Assembly: GCA_026826555.1 (NCBI GenBank)
Contig: JAKSZT010018369.1
Location: 7,730 to 71,729, forward strand
Origin: Tolypeutes matacus
Lineage: Eukaryota; Chordata; Mammalia; Cingulata; Chlamyphoridae
Direction: 5' to 3'
DNA length: 64,000 nucleotides
How positions within the stretch are numbered: the stretch's first letter is position 1; each line of letters starts with the position of its first letter. Both the position numbers and the translations under genes were made by a program. The notes beneath the pieces were generated by a model, which had not been told where the DNA came from, searched no databases, and saw only the letters and a list, made by a program, of their open reading frames with translations. Positions 48,494 through 60,849 of this stretch are shown here, in pieces.

Positions 48494-48591
48494 TGGGGTG
48501 CTGGGTTCTCACGTGCCAAGTGGGGATAATCGGACGACTGCGTCATCTGTTATCCAAATTGCAACACGTCCAAACACTAGTAAAATGGCAC
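48494..48591 (+). repeat. 98-bp perfect direct repeat, copy 1
   Basis: Starts TGGGGTGCTGGGTTCTCACG, contains a CACGTG palindrome and ends ACTAGTAAAATGGCAC. It is identical base for base to 49,288-49,385, 794 bp downstream. Confidence 0.97.
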
Positions 48592-49287
48592 TGACATGGC
48601 AGGTGTAAACGGAGGCCATCCTGGACCCGGGGGGGGAGGCAAGCAGGCACCCCAGTAATCTTTGCGCCTCGCTCGCAAGCTGCTGTACACATTGAGATGA
48701 TGCTCCAAAGTTTAGCAAACTGTGGAGCAAAGAGAGTGATTGAAAATGCTTTTTAAAAGAGTGTCCCTGGCGCTCTGTGTCTGGAGCCTGGTAAGGTCGC
48801 GGCAGTGGGCAGGGCAAGGGCATCCACTGTGAAGACCCCACGTGGCGGGTGCCTGGCTGGTGGCATCCCAGCTGCCCCTCTGATGGCCTCCGGCCTGACT
48901 GGCACACAGCCTGGGGTTTCCCAGGGGAGGCTCGGCGGTGAATGTGTGGCTCCAGGGGCCTGCTGAGGGCTGACTCTTGTCAGGCTCTCTGATGGCTGGT
49001 TTGTGGGAAGGTTGGGGCCTTGCTCCAGGGGTGACCTGGCAGGACCACCCATGACATTCTGACCGCCCGACAACCCCCTTGCCGTCCCTCCAGGAACTCG
49101 ACAAAGGGTGTTTCCACCTTTGGTCCTGGCTTGTGGAATGTGCTCAGTTTCTACGATAGCCAGAGCCTGGGCCCTTTCGTCCCTTTGTGATGTTTTGAAG
49201 AAAAAGAAATCATTAGTTTGATTGTTGTCAGACCATTCAGGTGGAAATAAAATGTGCTTTCTCAACTCTTCGAAAGAGCAGAGCAAA

Positions 49288-49385
49288 TGGGGTGCTGGGT
49301 TCTCACGTGCCAAGTGGGGATAATCGGACGACTGCGTCATCTGTTATCCAAATTGCAACACGTCCAAACACTAGTAAAATGGCAC
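49288..49385 (+). repeat. 98-bp perfect direct repeat, copy 2
   Basis: Identical to 48,494-48,591. The flanking bases differ on both sides, so the unit is sharply bounded. It is not present in the two arms. Confidence 0.97.
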
Positions 49386-50984
49386 AACTTCCCAAAGCAC
49401 TGTCCTTAAAACAATCTTGTGTCTCTCCCAAAACAAAGCATAATTTTGAGGCTTTGGGTGGGCGCTGCTCCGTGCCGCTTGGCCCCGCTCCCCTGGCTCA
49501 CTTCTGTTTCCATGCCGTGGTCTCAGCTGAAACACCATGGCCTCTTGCCGCTTTCACCTGACCCCGACCCCCTCCCTAGACTAGGACAGGTGGTCCCGAA
49601 TGCCCGGTTATCCTCCCACGGTAGCACGCCTTGTCCTGCTTGGGCTGAGGAGGGCGTTGGGGGGGGTGGTTTGCCCCTGGTGGTTGCCCGAGGGCCCAGC
49701 GGATGTGGCAGCGTCATCCTGAAAGGTGCTGGTTCCTGTGCCCAGGGGAAGAAGAGGGCTTGGAGGGCCTTGCTCAGGAAAGGAAGCACACCAGCCCCAA
49801 GGTGACGCTCGTCACTTAGGTCTACAGCTCCCTGGCTGGAGCTCAACACGGGCGCCAGGAGGGTGCAACCTGCCACCTGCCTGGAGGGGAGACGGGGAGA
49901 TTCTGCAGCAGACCCAGCTACCACACATCGCGCTTCTGGGCCCCAAATATTTATCTTTTCCTTTTCTCTGTGTATGAAAGAGTCTCATTCCTGTCACAAG
50001 GTCTACATCTCCGAAGTCCCATCCAGAGACAGCTTCTCAAAGCTCGAGATTCCTGGGCAACACATAGTGCTCCCTGCATCCATTCTGGATGTGGTCGCTC
50101 TTGATTTGGAGGCAATTTATTGACCATCCATACACCCAAAATACGATAATGGCATAGGACCCAGAACCGGCCGTTGGGAAAGGGAGGGACTAGGAGACAC
50201 ACTTGTCAATGATCCACGGCAGTTCCACGTCCCATTGGGCAGATGCTAAAAGGGCCTCTGTCCTGGAAATGGGAATATCCTTTGATTGGGCCATAATTCA
50301 GATCCTGGGTTGGAGCGTCAAAGACCAGTTGTATCCTTGGCCTTTTTCCAGGATCCTTGGTCCGGGCCAGTTCAGGTCTTCCTGGAAGCAGTCCATGAGA
50401 CAAGGTTATAAATGGCAGTGAGTGCTGGAGGAATAATTAAGCCATAGGGGAAGGAGGAGGAGTAGATGGGGCGCGCTTTCAGCCCAGGATGCAGGCCTGG
50501 CCCCTGTGAAAGGAGCGAGGGAGGGAAGGGGGCCCAGGAGGAGGTGCCTCGGGCTGTGGCACAGAAGAGCAGGGCTGGGAATGCTAGGCCAGCACGGCAC
50601 CAGCGCCCCGTCCCAAGTGCTCTGACGAATCCACAGGCGGCGGCTGGGGCTGCTGGTCAGTTGTGCCCCCACCGCGGGTTCTCTCGGAGATCACGTTGCC
50701 GCACTCCCGTGGCCCCCTCTGGGGCCGAGGCGCTTCCTCAGCCTGCTCCCCACACGTACGAGGTTGAGGGTCCTCACTGCAGACTTCTTTAGCCCAGACT
50801 TGTGGTGTCTGTTTGCAGTCCAGCTCATTAAAACTTTGTCATCTTATATTTTTTATTCCAGTCATTTCAAGGTGTCAATTGCCACATCTACCATTCTTAA
50901 ACACATTTCCCCTTTCTGTCTCTCTTCCCCTTGATTTATTTTTGAATGCAGAAAGCCTAAGCGTGTTTGGTGGTAGAGCTACAC

Positions 50985-53060
50985 TCTGTTTCAGTTTGCA
51001 AAGGGCTGCCAATGCAAAATACCAGAAATGAGTTGGCTTTTATAATGGGAATTTATTAGGGTAAAATCTTAGCATTCCCAGGCTGTGAAGATGTCCAAAT
51101 CAAGGCATCATGAGATGCTGTCTCAACCAAGGTAGATTGCTGGTGGCCCTGGACTCCTGCCATGTGGCAAGCAAGACGGCTCTGCCGAGGGCGCTGCCTG
51201 CCCCTCCAGGCTCCCACCTCCCCGGGCTCAGCTGTGGCGATCAGGCATATGGCTCATCTCTCCCCAGTCCTCGTCTCTTCAGCTCCGGGCTGCTCTGCTG
51301 ATTCCAGCCTCTGGCCTCTCACTCAGCCTCTGGGGTTTCTCTGTCCTTCTGCAGCTGCAGGCGACCCCTGAGTCCTCTCTCACATGGCAGGGTAGAATGG
51401 CACTTTCTCTGTGTGCCTCTGCTCTAAGTCCTCAGTTTATGTAAGACTTCAGGGAGAGGACTAGGACCCACCCTGGGCCCTGCAGTCTAATCAAAGGCTC
51501 TGGGTTGAAGTGATCTAGCCACAGGGTCCATTAACTGAATCTAACCAAACGATTCTATGTACAATAGGCTTACATGAACAGGAGTTAGCTGAAGAACATA
51601 ACTTTCTGGGGTCCACAAAAGACTCAAACCAGCTCATTCTACCCACTGGACCCTAGAAATACATGTTTTTTCCATATGCAAAATACATTGATTCCATCAC
51701 AGCATTTCAAAAATTCTTAAATCATTTCAGTAGCAATGCTAAGTACAGAATCTCATAAAAGCCATTATAGTCATGCAGTCTGTCTTGGGGCAAAATTCCC
51801 CTCGGGCTGTAGACCTGTGAAACTTAGAAAACAAGTTATCTGTTTCCAACATACAAAGGAGGGGCAGTCACAGAATACAAGTTCCTATTGCCATAGGGAG
51901 AAGTTGGAAGGAAAACAAGGGTCACAGGTCCCAAACAGTTCTGAAAACTTGTCGGGCATACTCCACTAGATTTCAAAGTCTGAGAGTCATCTATAGAAGA
52001 TGGTTTCTTCTCGTCGGGGCCTCATGGAGTGATGAGGGCTTCCCAGGGCCATCAGCAAGCATCTGGGTGAGCTCTAGGTCTCAGCCCCCAAGAACATTGG
52101 GGTGACGGCCACTCTTCCCAGTTTCTAGGGCACAGGCCAGCCCTCTCAGAACAGCAGGGTGGCAGCCTAACTCCCCAGCCCCCACGGAGTGTGCTCCGCC
52201 CTTTCTGAAGGTTGGGGTTCAGAGCCCTCCCTGAACAATGAGGTGGAAGGCCTACCCTCTTCAAATGTGGGGGCAAACTCACCTTTCTGCACACATGAGT
52301 GGGGTCCCTCTCTTGGCCCAAGACCTCAGCTTCCATGGTTTGGCCCTTGAAGTTGTTTTTACTTCAGTCTCTCCCTTTTCTGTCCCTTTTCATCCAGACA
52401 GGCTGTGGTTTTGTTCGTAGAGCGCTCATAAAAAGCTTGCTGGCTTAACATGCAGGAAGCAGGGATCCAAGCCGTCAGACAGCAAGGCTTTCCACAGCTC
52501 CTTTCTGAATAGCTGCATTTCCAATCCTAACTTTCAGGAAATGGCTGGCTGGTTCCAAGTTCAGTTAAGTCCCCACGTGGGACCTATTCTCTGGGGACTT
52601 GTTTTCTGGAAGCTCAGAATTTCCCAACCATAAATTTCTGGTGTCTTTGTGCCTAGGAGTTCAATTATCAGCTTATCTCTTCCCTCTCACATTTTACTAT
52701 AAGCTGAGAATTCAGACCACACTTTAGTTTGGAAATCTCCTCAACTAAATGTCCAAGCTTGGCGTTTTCAAACTCTTTCTTCCATCTAACATCAGGAGCC
52801 AATTTTGCCGAGTTTTCTGCCACTTTACAACACACTTCCCTCCAGTTTCCAGTAACAGTTTTATCATTTCCTTCTAAGTCCTCATCAAAAGTCTCTTTAG
52901 TGTCTGTATTCTACCAACAGTCTCTTCAAAGCACTCTGGCCCTTCTCTACCAAGCATCTCACAGTTCCTCCGTTCTTCCCCTTACCCGTTTGTAAAACCA
53001 TCCCAGCATTTTTGGTATTCACATAGCAGCACCCCACTCTCTCAGTACCAATCCTGTCTT
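50985..53060 (-). mobile_element. Old LTR-retroelement (ERVL-MaLR-like): LTR plus internal region
   Basis: The left end (AAAGGGCTGCCAATGCAAAA, TACCAGAAATGAGTTGGCTT) resembles the antisense of the 3' end of the LTR in the arms. From about 51,640 the text (ACTGGACCCTAGAAATACAT, AATTCTTAAATCATTTCAGT, CAGTCTGTCTTGGGGCAAAA) looks like a common mammalian retroelement interior in antisense. It closes near 53,010-53,050 with CATAGCAGCACCCCACTCTC and CAGTACCAAT. No frame is intact. The family assignment comes from memory of repeat text and is tentative. Confidence 0.5.
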
Positions 53061-54349
53061 GTCCAACTGAGAGACTTTTTGATGCCTTGATGCCCTAGCC
53101 AAGGGTTTTGCTCAACAGCCTTCTCGGTTCTAGCTTTTATTGATTGGGAATAAAAAGCAGTCCCCTTTCTCACCCTTGCTAATCCGTGAACTCTTGGTCT
53201 CTTCCTATTCCCTTTCTTTCCTGCTTGCAAACTGGACTGTCCTTTCCTGAGCTCATGCCTTCGTTGTGTAACCGGTTAAGGGACGCCGTGAGAAACCAGC
53301 ACGTGAAGTGAGCCCCTTTGTTGTCCTCCTCTTCACCTAGAACGACAAGCCCAGTAGGGACAGTACCTGCTGAGACCTGCCACCGGTTGCATTGAATGGA
53401 ATCTCCCACCGTAGCCTAAGAGCCTTCCGTCCTTCCAGCCTCCAGCACCCTGTCCTCACTGCGCATCGCTCAGGCTCTCGGGCAGTACCGTGGATGCCTC
53501 TGTCAAGACAGCCCAGTTGTGCTGAGGCAAGAAGCAGCCCTCCAGTTTCAGCCGCTCTGCTGGTCTTGGCTGTTGGCAGTGGCCCGTGCCCCTTGTCGTC
53601 ATTCAGGGACCCGGGGTGATGCAGCAGTCACCATTCCAAATACTTCTGCTCCCAGGCCCAGAGGGGAAAGAGAGTGCTCGAAGGGCTTACACCCAAATCC
53701 AGTGCCCAGTCTGCACATGATGCTCACGTCTGCTTACAACCAGATGATCAGGCCCTATCCCACGACCCCACCCCTGCAGAGGGGCTGGCGAGGGCAGTTC
53801 CACACGCGTCAGGTGGGGGGCAGCCAGAGGAGTTGTTGAGGGCCGCGGAGCAATGGCCCGCCCCCCAGGCTGGGGCAGGCGCAGCCCTTCCGGCCTAGTG
53901 AGGGGCGGGACGGGGCCCTCCCTGGGTGTACCTTCCTGCGACCTCCACCCCACTCCTGCCCTGTTTTCTCCTACCTCAACGATCCACTGCTGTTCCTCTC
54001 CCTGCTCCTGGAACAGTGTGGGGCAGAAAGTGCTGGAAGACCCCACAGAGTGGGGACAGAGGAGGCAAGACGAGGGTTAGAGGGAAGCAGAGGGGATGTG
54101 CGGGAATGGGCTCGAGGAGTCAGCCAGCCTGTCCTTCCCGGGGCGAGGGGCTGTCCGCCGTCTCCAGGGAGAGCCTTAAGGCCCAGAGAGCAGTGTTGGC
54201 TTTTTCTCTTCTACGCTGGATGTTTCAGAATTGTGCCTTTGCTGTGTTCTATGAGGACTTCGTAATGTTGGCTTTTGTAGTATTTTTTAAAAGAAAATAT
54301 GTTGCCAAGATTTTGAAGTGGATTGCTTCATGCTAAAATCCAGCTGTGT
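53061..54349. other. GC-rich spacer DNA, nothing recognised
   Basis: Overlapping frames of up to 136 codons on both strands, without any recognisable domain. Confidence 0.4.
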
Positions 54350-54500
54350 CGGTGTGGGAATAGTTAGGTTGCTGTAATGGAGCCCCATACGATGGTGCTT
54401 AAGTAAAGCGGAAGTTTATCGTTGACCGTACACCTGGCGGTCTGCAGTGAGTGTCCAGGGTAGGCATAGCAGCTCCACGGACCCAAGGCCCTCTTACCTC
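54350..54500 (+). repeat. Old interspersed repeat, family A (fragment)
   Basis: TAGTTAGGTTGCTGTAATGG, AGCGGAAGTTTATCGTTGAC and GAGTGTCCAGGGTAGGCATA show the opening layout of family A (36,564 and 56,941), but only the first 150 bp are present. Confidence 0.35.
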
Positions 54501-56940
54501 GATGTTCTCTGTCCCTGGCCTTCCACGACACCCCCAAGCCCACAGTCCAGCCAGGAGGGAGGGGGGAGGGGGCGGGGCGGGCTCAGGTCTTGCCTTTAAG
54601 GGTGAAACTTGTACGATGAGCAGCTTCTACTTGCCCACACTCAACTGGCCGGAATTTCATCAAACAGCCACACACAGCCACAAGGAAAGCAGGGAATGGA
54701 GTTGGATTCTGGGGCTCATTAGGATGACGGGAGAGTGGGCACTGGGGGGACCCAGCAGCCACCGCCAGCTCGCCCTGTGGTCTCCCCGAAACACTGACTG
54801 TGGCTGGAGCTGGGGTGCCTGCTCCCTCAGGGGGCCACGTTCTGCCCAGCGAGCCGTGGTCCCAGCCCAGCACACCCGGCCCGTTTCCTTCCCGCCCCTG
54901 GCAGGGATTTGAGTTTGGGACCTTTGCATTATACCATGCAGCTTCCACTTCGTACTCACGCCAACCGTAAAAGCAGCCCCCACAGCTTTGAGCACAGGCA
55001 CAGCTTTTCCAGTGGGAGCCGCGTGTGCGTCTGCGGGGCCCTCTGAGCCTCCCGGCAGTCACCAGCAGCACAGCTCCCCGATGCCTCCAGAGTGGGGCTC
55101 GGTGCTCACGGGACACGTGGAACCACCATCCGCTGCCCCAGGAAGCTTCTGTAGCAGCTAGTTTAGGCCAGCGTCCCAGTGTTTGGAAAACTGGAGCTCT
55201 GCCACTTGCGTGGGTCACTCCGTACATGTACAGTGTTTGCTTCTCAAGTTATTAGTGCAGCAGGTACAATATGAGGGCAAGTGAAACATCACCCTTCTTG
55301 ACTTCAGAGCGTCTTGCTAGGCCAGCAGGAGGTTGGCGCATGAGTTCACGTGTTTGCACGGTCTGGGTGGCTCTCTCCCCATCCCAGGGTCACACGAAGG
55401 CCCAGCATGTCTGGAGCTGGTGCCTCGTAGCCGGTTGCTTGCTGCCGCATGGCTCCTGGAAGGCGTCCTGAGCTTTAGCCTGAGGATTGTCCCCCTGACT
55501 TCCAAGACCACGGCTTCTGGTGCTCAGTTGCCTCGAGACCCCTGCACCAGCCTTTGGTTTCTACCAGGCTCTCTGCCTGCCACACCCTGTTACGTTGCCT
55601 GTTTTGCTTGTCACGTAATGAAATAGTCCCATCCTGGCGGGTACATACTCATTGCCCTGAGCACCCCGATTGCTCCCACTTACCTTCTTCCACTGTGCTC
55701 TCCTCTGGGACCCCCGAAACCCTCCCCAAGGTTCAGTAACTGGAGCATTCAGTGCTTCTTAATATCAAGCATTGGTTTCCAGCCTTTATCGTTTGGGGGC
55801 TGCATGATAATATAATAAAAATAGAAGAACTGTAACAAACACAGTAAATGTGACACAGTATCATAATAACAACTGGGACTGGGTAATCTCACATTATCCT
55901 CTTTGAAGAACCTAAATTTTTGTAACCAAAGGTTTTGAAAATTTAAAGTGTCCTCTGCAGCATGTTTTCACCTTCTAATCCAAACTCTGCAGCAAGAGAG
56001 CACTGAGTCTTGGCTTCCTTTGTGGGGCAGAGGTGGATGGAAATTGTGCAGTGGGAATAGTGGTGGAGAACCTCCTATGACACCAAGTCACAGTGCGGGT
56101 TAGTATCTCCTATGCTGCGCTGCCAACTAACAAGAAGCACAGGGCTGGTGCAGGCGCCGTAGGTCTGCTGCCGCGGGCCTCACGACTGCTACAAAGTGCT
56201 CGGGGAGTTGAGCAGAGGGACCTCTTACCTGTCCCTTTCTTCCCCGTTTCAGAGACTGACTTATTGGCACAGAGATGAGGGTGGGTGCGTTGTCCCAAGC
56301 CAAATGCTTTGATGCTTGTGTGTCCGTGCACACGTGCCGGGCATTTTGAGACAGTGGCCCGTGAGGGACCTGACGGCGACTTGATTTTCCCTTTCTTCTG
56401 CCCAGTGGCGAGCAAATGGTGTTGAGGAGATGCTTTTGTTTCCATGAAGCTCCTCTCTACTTCAAAACCGTCAGAGGGTTTTGAGGATGACCCCTCAGGA
56501 AGCGGCTGGGATGGTCAGCAGTCACCATTCGTGTCCCTGCCTGCCTTTGCTAAGATGCCGCCATCTTTGTAGTATGAATACTTTGGAGTAGAATTCCCTA
56601 AAGGGTGCCTTCCTGGGAGACGGGTCACTAAACACAGGGCTATTTTATGATCTCAGAAGACAGTGTGTCTGGAAGCAGGGAGTTCCAGGGTTGGTCCAGA
56701 GGCTCACTCAGCTCATCAGGAGGCAGGCTCTTCCCTTTTCTTCCCTCTGAAACCCGCATTGTGACATCAGGGCCTCCTACCTAGAACCACCCCAGCTTTG
56801 AGCGTTGCCTGACAATGTCCAGGCACAGGAAGAACAAGAGGAGAGCCCGCCATATGCTCGTCTCTTTTCCAGAAGCACTCAGCAGATATCCGTACAGCTC
56901 CGGTCAGGATCGGGCCATGGATGCAAGTAAGGTTGGGAGA
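54501..56940. other. Spacer DNA, no gene supported
   Basis: The longest frames (214 codons minus at 54,583-55,227; 153 codons plus at 54,451-54,912) overlap each other on opposite strands. They are rich in G, P, R and W, as expected from GC-rich random sequence. At 55,790-56,000 the DNA is AT-richer. No domains were seen. Confidence 0.45.
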
Positions 56941-57300
56941 GTGTATCAGTCAGCGTAGCTATGTTATAGTGCAGTAACAAATGACATACAAAACTTAGTG
57001 GCTTTCAATAACGGTTTTATTTCTCAAACACATTCTTGTCCAAGTGATTGTCCAAAAAATTGGAGGCAGCACTGCTCCATATTTTCTTCATTCAGCAACC
57101 AAGACTGAAGGAGCAGCTGCTATCAGGGACACATCAGTCTCATGGCAGAGGGATACAGAGGTGTTGGATCTATGGAATGACTTACAGCTTTTGTAGAAAA
57201 GAGGAACACATGTCTTCACTCAAATTTCATTGGCCAAACTGGGATTCATGACCAAGCCTGACATAAATGGAAGGGAAAAGCAGCCCTCCAACAGTGAGGG
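56941..57300 (+). repeat. Old interspersed repeat, unnamed family A (copy 2)
   Basis: Begins GTATCAGTCAGCGTAGCTAT and runs through CAGTAACAAATGACATA, AACTTAGTGGCTTTCAATAA, TTTTATTTCTCAAACA, TCTCATGGCAG, ATTTCATTGGCCAAA and CATGACCAAGCCTGACAT. It is collinear with 36,564-36,905. Confidence 0.6.
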
Positions 57301-58057
57301 CAGGGTAGGGTGGGCGGAAATTATCTTGAACAAATAATTTGACCTAAGTGTCTGGCAGACTCCCACACCAAGGAGAGAGGAAGAGCAATGGCTGATGGGT
57401 GGAAAACCAACGCAGTGTGCCCCCTGGTTGGATGCAACTGTGATGGAGGGCTCAGTGTAGCTCAGAGTTGCCTTACACGCTGCCCCTGTCTTTCTGCCTC
57501 CTTCCCCAGGGCCTTAGCCGGGAACTCGCTCTGCCTGCACCCACCTGTGGCGTGGAAGTGCATCCCAGCAGCCAGCGACGTTTGCCCATGGGGGCAACTC
57601 TCAGCCGAAGCGGGACAGGAGCTGGCAGGTAGATCTTCTGTGTTTAATTCTGTGTCTCCTGTAAGGTCCTCGGGGAACCAAGTCCCTGTTGTTTACAGCG
57701 GTGACTTTGATCTGGCCCTGTTCTATTCTCACCCTTGTCCCCCAAATAAACTACCTGCCCCCGAGTCCTTGCCTGAAGCTGTGCTTCTGCAGGAGCTCAA
57801 ATTAAGACACAGGCATGAAGTTCGTGTCAGAATCCTTCAGAGGCTTGGCCAGCTGTCTGTCTCGAGCACCTGTTAGTGGAGCTGAGAAGAAGCCCTGCCT
57901 CCTTGCTGCCCTACTGAGGGATGGAAAGCTCAGAAAGTGCAACACAGGTGTTATGGTAGAACTCCCCACTGCGTTTCCACCTCCCCGCTGATAAGCAGCG
58001 GTGCTGTCAGGGATGGCTGACGCCCCTGAGGCCGTGAGGCTTTGGGCCTCTCCATCG
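57301..58057. other. Spacer DNA next to the right arm
   Basis: A 162-codon frame (57,388-57,876, plus strand) has no recognisable domain and no supporting context. I regard it as chance. No similarity to the DNA just right of the assembly gap (47,599 onward) could be seen, so the visible symmetry ends at 58,058. Confidence 0.45.
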
Positions 58058-58783
58058 TCTCTCAGGTCCATCCCAAGCCTTGTCTCCTCCTCTGCCCCTT
58101 CTCTCTTCTGGATGCTGGGGTCAAGTCCTGACTTAAAGCCCTGGGGACGTCTCCTGGTTTTGGGGATGAAGAACAAATTCCTTTCCTTTTTTCCAGCACT
58201 CTTCCCCTTGCCCTCTGCGTTTCAGCCTCTGTGACCATCTTTCTTGCCCTCCTGGCTCTGTGCTCTCCCTTGTTTGAGAGCCGTTCCATTTGCTGGAATT
58301 CTCTCTCCTTTCTTAGTCTCCTCGTTCTGCTGCCGACGGTCAGGAGTCCCGTCACATCAGGCTGCAGAGGATTCGGCTTTGCCCTCCTCCTCTGAAGCTG
58401 CCCAGCTGTGCTGGGTGTGCCTGCAGCCCCTGGCCTCCGAGCATCTGGTCCACTTGGCCTCGGCCGTTGCATCGCCATTTGCTGGCTTGTGTTAAGTGCA
58501 ACAAGTTTACTTTCTGTCGGGATTTGGCCCTGGGAGGCTGTCCGCTGGCTCTGGTGCTCACTGGGCCACGTGACGCCCATCAGTTGGTTCTTGTGGCTGG
58601 AATTGGTTACTTTTTGCTGCCCACGTCTGCCCAGTTTTCCTGAATGGTGGGAATTAAGAGGCAGGTCTTGCATTGGAAGAGGGTGACGGCGCAGTGATCT
58701 GCGGCCCAGCCCCTCTCCTCACTTTCACAGTTGCCTCAGGCTGGGGTTCACCCCCAGGACCTGGAAACTGAAGCCACTCGTTC

Positions 58784-58896
58784 GTTCGTTCATTTATTCA
58801 TTCATGTTAATTGAGCACCTCGATGCGATGCTCCGTACCCTGTTCTCAGTGAAAACAAATAATACCTGTGTAAATTATAATATACAAGCAGGCTGG
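58784..58896 (-). mobile_element. L2-like 3' end (right arm)
   Basis: Mirror copy of 46,660-46,772, with TCGTTCGTTCATTTATTCAT next to TTAATTGAGCACCTC. Confidence 0.5.
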
Positions 58897-59520
58897 GTAG
58901 CAGCAAGTGGAATGGTCTGTCCCTCAGCAATCTGGCGGGAATCATGAGGGCAATTTGAGACTATTTACAAAATTGTGGGTAAGGGGTGGGGAGCCCACCA
59001 GGGGGGGCGCTGCAGAGCCCAGGGCTTAGTGAGAGAGAGGGTCCATTACCCCAGGCCCGAGTGGGATGAAAAGGAGAGACTCTCTAAGTAATGTCAAGGG
59101 ACACGGCCAGCTGTGGTCACCGGGCCAGGAGGGGCTGGGGAAATAAACTCCCCCGCCTTGGCCCCTCCCATGTTGTTTCATTGTCCTACCTGCCCGGCCA
59201 GCCCAAGGAGGCAGGTGCTACTGATACTCCCACTTCAGGTGATGAGAAGACTGAGGCCGGGAAGGCCACGCCATTCACGTCGTCACTTAGTGGGTAATCC
59301 AGCTGGGTCCGAGCCCAGACACAAGACTTCAGCATCTGCAGCCTGACCTGGGCTCTGCTGCTGCCCAGAGGCACCGTGACCCGACCTTGAAGCACCCCAT
59401 GTTCCTGGCAGGGCTGACCGCACACCTGCCCTATCCGTGCTGGTGTCACGCTGCCCCGCGTGGGGCAGGTGGGGTCTTAGAAGGTGAATCCACAGCTTAC
59501 AGCCTCCAGGGCACCGTTAC

Positions 59521-60017
59521 TGTATTAGTCAGCCAAAGGGGTGCTAATGTGAAATACCAAAAATGGGTTGGTCTTTATGAAGGGTATTTATTTGGGGTAG
59601 ACGTCCACAGATACCAGGCCATAAAGCATTAAGTTTCTTCTCTCACCACAGTCAATTGCCATGTGTTAGAGCAAGACAGCTGCCGGCGTTTGCCAGGGTT
59701 CAGGCTTCTGGGGTTCCTCTCTTCCCGGGGCTGCGTTTCTCTCCGGGCTTAGCTCCTGTTTCCTCCACAAGGTCAGCTGCAGACGATCAGGCAGACGGCT
59801 TGCTTCTCTTCTCCTGGGGCCTTTCCAACATCAAAACTGCTTCTCAAAAGACTGCTTCAACTGTCCTTTGCCTTGCCTTTTATATTCAATTCCCCACCCA
59901 CCAAGGGGTGGGGCTCAACGCCCTAATCCTAACCTAATCATGCCCAGGTTAACAGATCAGTTTACAAGCATGATTCAATTATATTTTTGGAATTCATAAT
60001 TACATCAAACTGCCATA
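59521..60017 (-). mobile_element. MaLR-like solo LTR with 5-bp target duplication (right arm)
   Basis: Mirror copy of 45,529-46,028, flanked by GTTAC at 59,516-59,520 and 60,018-60,022 (the reverse complement of GTAAC). The first bases read TATGGCAG instead of TGTGGCAG, so the canonical TG terminus is lost here. A 3-bp indel distinguishes the copies near 59,826. The shared insertion site proves that the LTR was present before the arms were copied. Confidence 0.85.
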
Positions 60018-60838
60018 GTTACTCTTCCCTCATGTGGCTCCAGGCCAGTGAGATCACGCTGTCTGCTTTCATCTCCAAACATGGGGAAGGAGCAGAGCAA
60101 GAATCACCCCCAGTTGGCTCCTTCTGAGACCTGCACAGCCTCTGGCCTTTCTCTGAATCAGTCAGGAAATGTGATGGTTCTAGCAAGAGAGAACTTGAGC
60201 GAAACAGGTCAATTAAAAGGACATTTTTGATGTATAAATCTTGTAGTCTAAATGTATTACTGTAGCTTCAGGTGTAGCTTGATCAGGGTCCCTAAACCAG
60301 TAACAGGGAGGTTCCAAATTCCAAGCCAGCTGCCAACAGCTCTTGGGACTGCCTTCCTCCAGGGCCAGGCTCAAGTATAGCCTGCCAGCACACCCTGAAG
60401 AAAAGAAGGCCCTCTGACTGCCAGTGAAAATATTAAGTTGGTCTTGTTTGGGTTTCACTCCCATCCATGAAATGTAGCCAGGGAAATGGAATAGAGCGAT
60501 TGTCCTAAGCCATTTGGGGCTCATTTCTAGAGCTGGAGGTACGGAGACCTCACACAACCGCTGGGTGGGAAATCGCGGCCCTGGTGGAACTGAAGACAAC
60601 ACTCGTGGGTGCTGAAGGAACCACTGAAGGGAGAACTAAAAGCATGTGCCACGCTGTCACCGCACAAAGTGCTCCCAGAGCTCTTCTCTTGGAGAATGAG
60701 GGATAAACAGAGTGTGGGGGCTGAGAGCTGGGTGATGGACCAAAAGCTGCAGAGTGGAAGAAGCAGCTCTTTCAGTAATAGCTCTGGGGTGAGCGGCAGG
60801 GCAGGTGGAGTAGGACAACAGCCCAGAGGCAGCTGGTG

Positions 60839-60849
60839 GCCGCCATCTT
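60839..60849 (-). promoter_or_regulatory. YY1-like motif in the right arm
   Basis: GCCGCCATCTT on the plus strand, the unchanged mirror of the motif at 44,699-44,709. Confidence 0.3.

Larger units (their letters stand above)
47599..50984. other. Spacer of the inverted duplication, GC-rich, no gene seen
   Basis: Many overlapping frames of 60-195 codons occur on both strands, but none shows a known domain and no splice-supported exon stands out. The only clear structure is the duplicated 98-bp unit at 48,494 and 49,288. Confidence 0.45.

Noticed and set aside
48753..49340. 195-codon minus-strand frame spanning one copy of the 98-bp repeat
   Set aside because: Several overlapping frames occur on both strands and no domain is present. 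The repeat itself is the only real signal.
54583..55227. 214-codon minus-strand frame in the spacer
   Set aside because: It overlaps a 153-codon frame on the other strand, has a composition typical of GC-rich random DNA and shows no domain or exon signals.
57388..57876. 162-codon frame near the right arm
   Set aside because: No recognisable motifs, promoter, splice or polyadenylation context.
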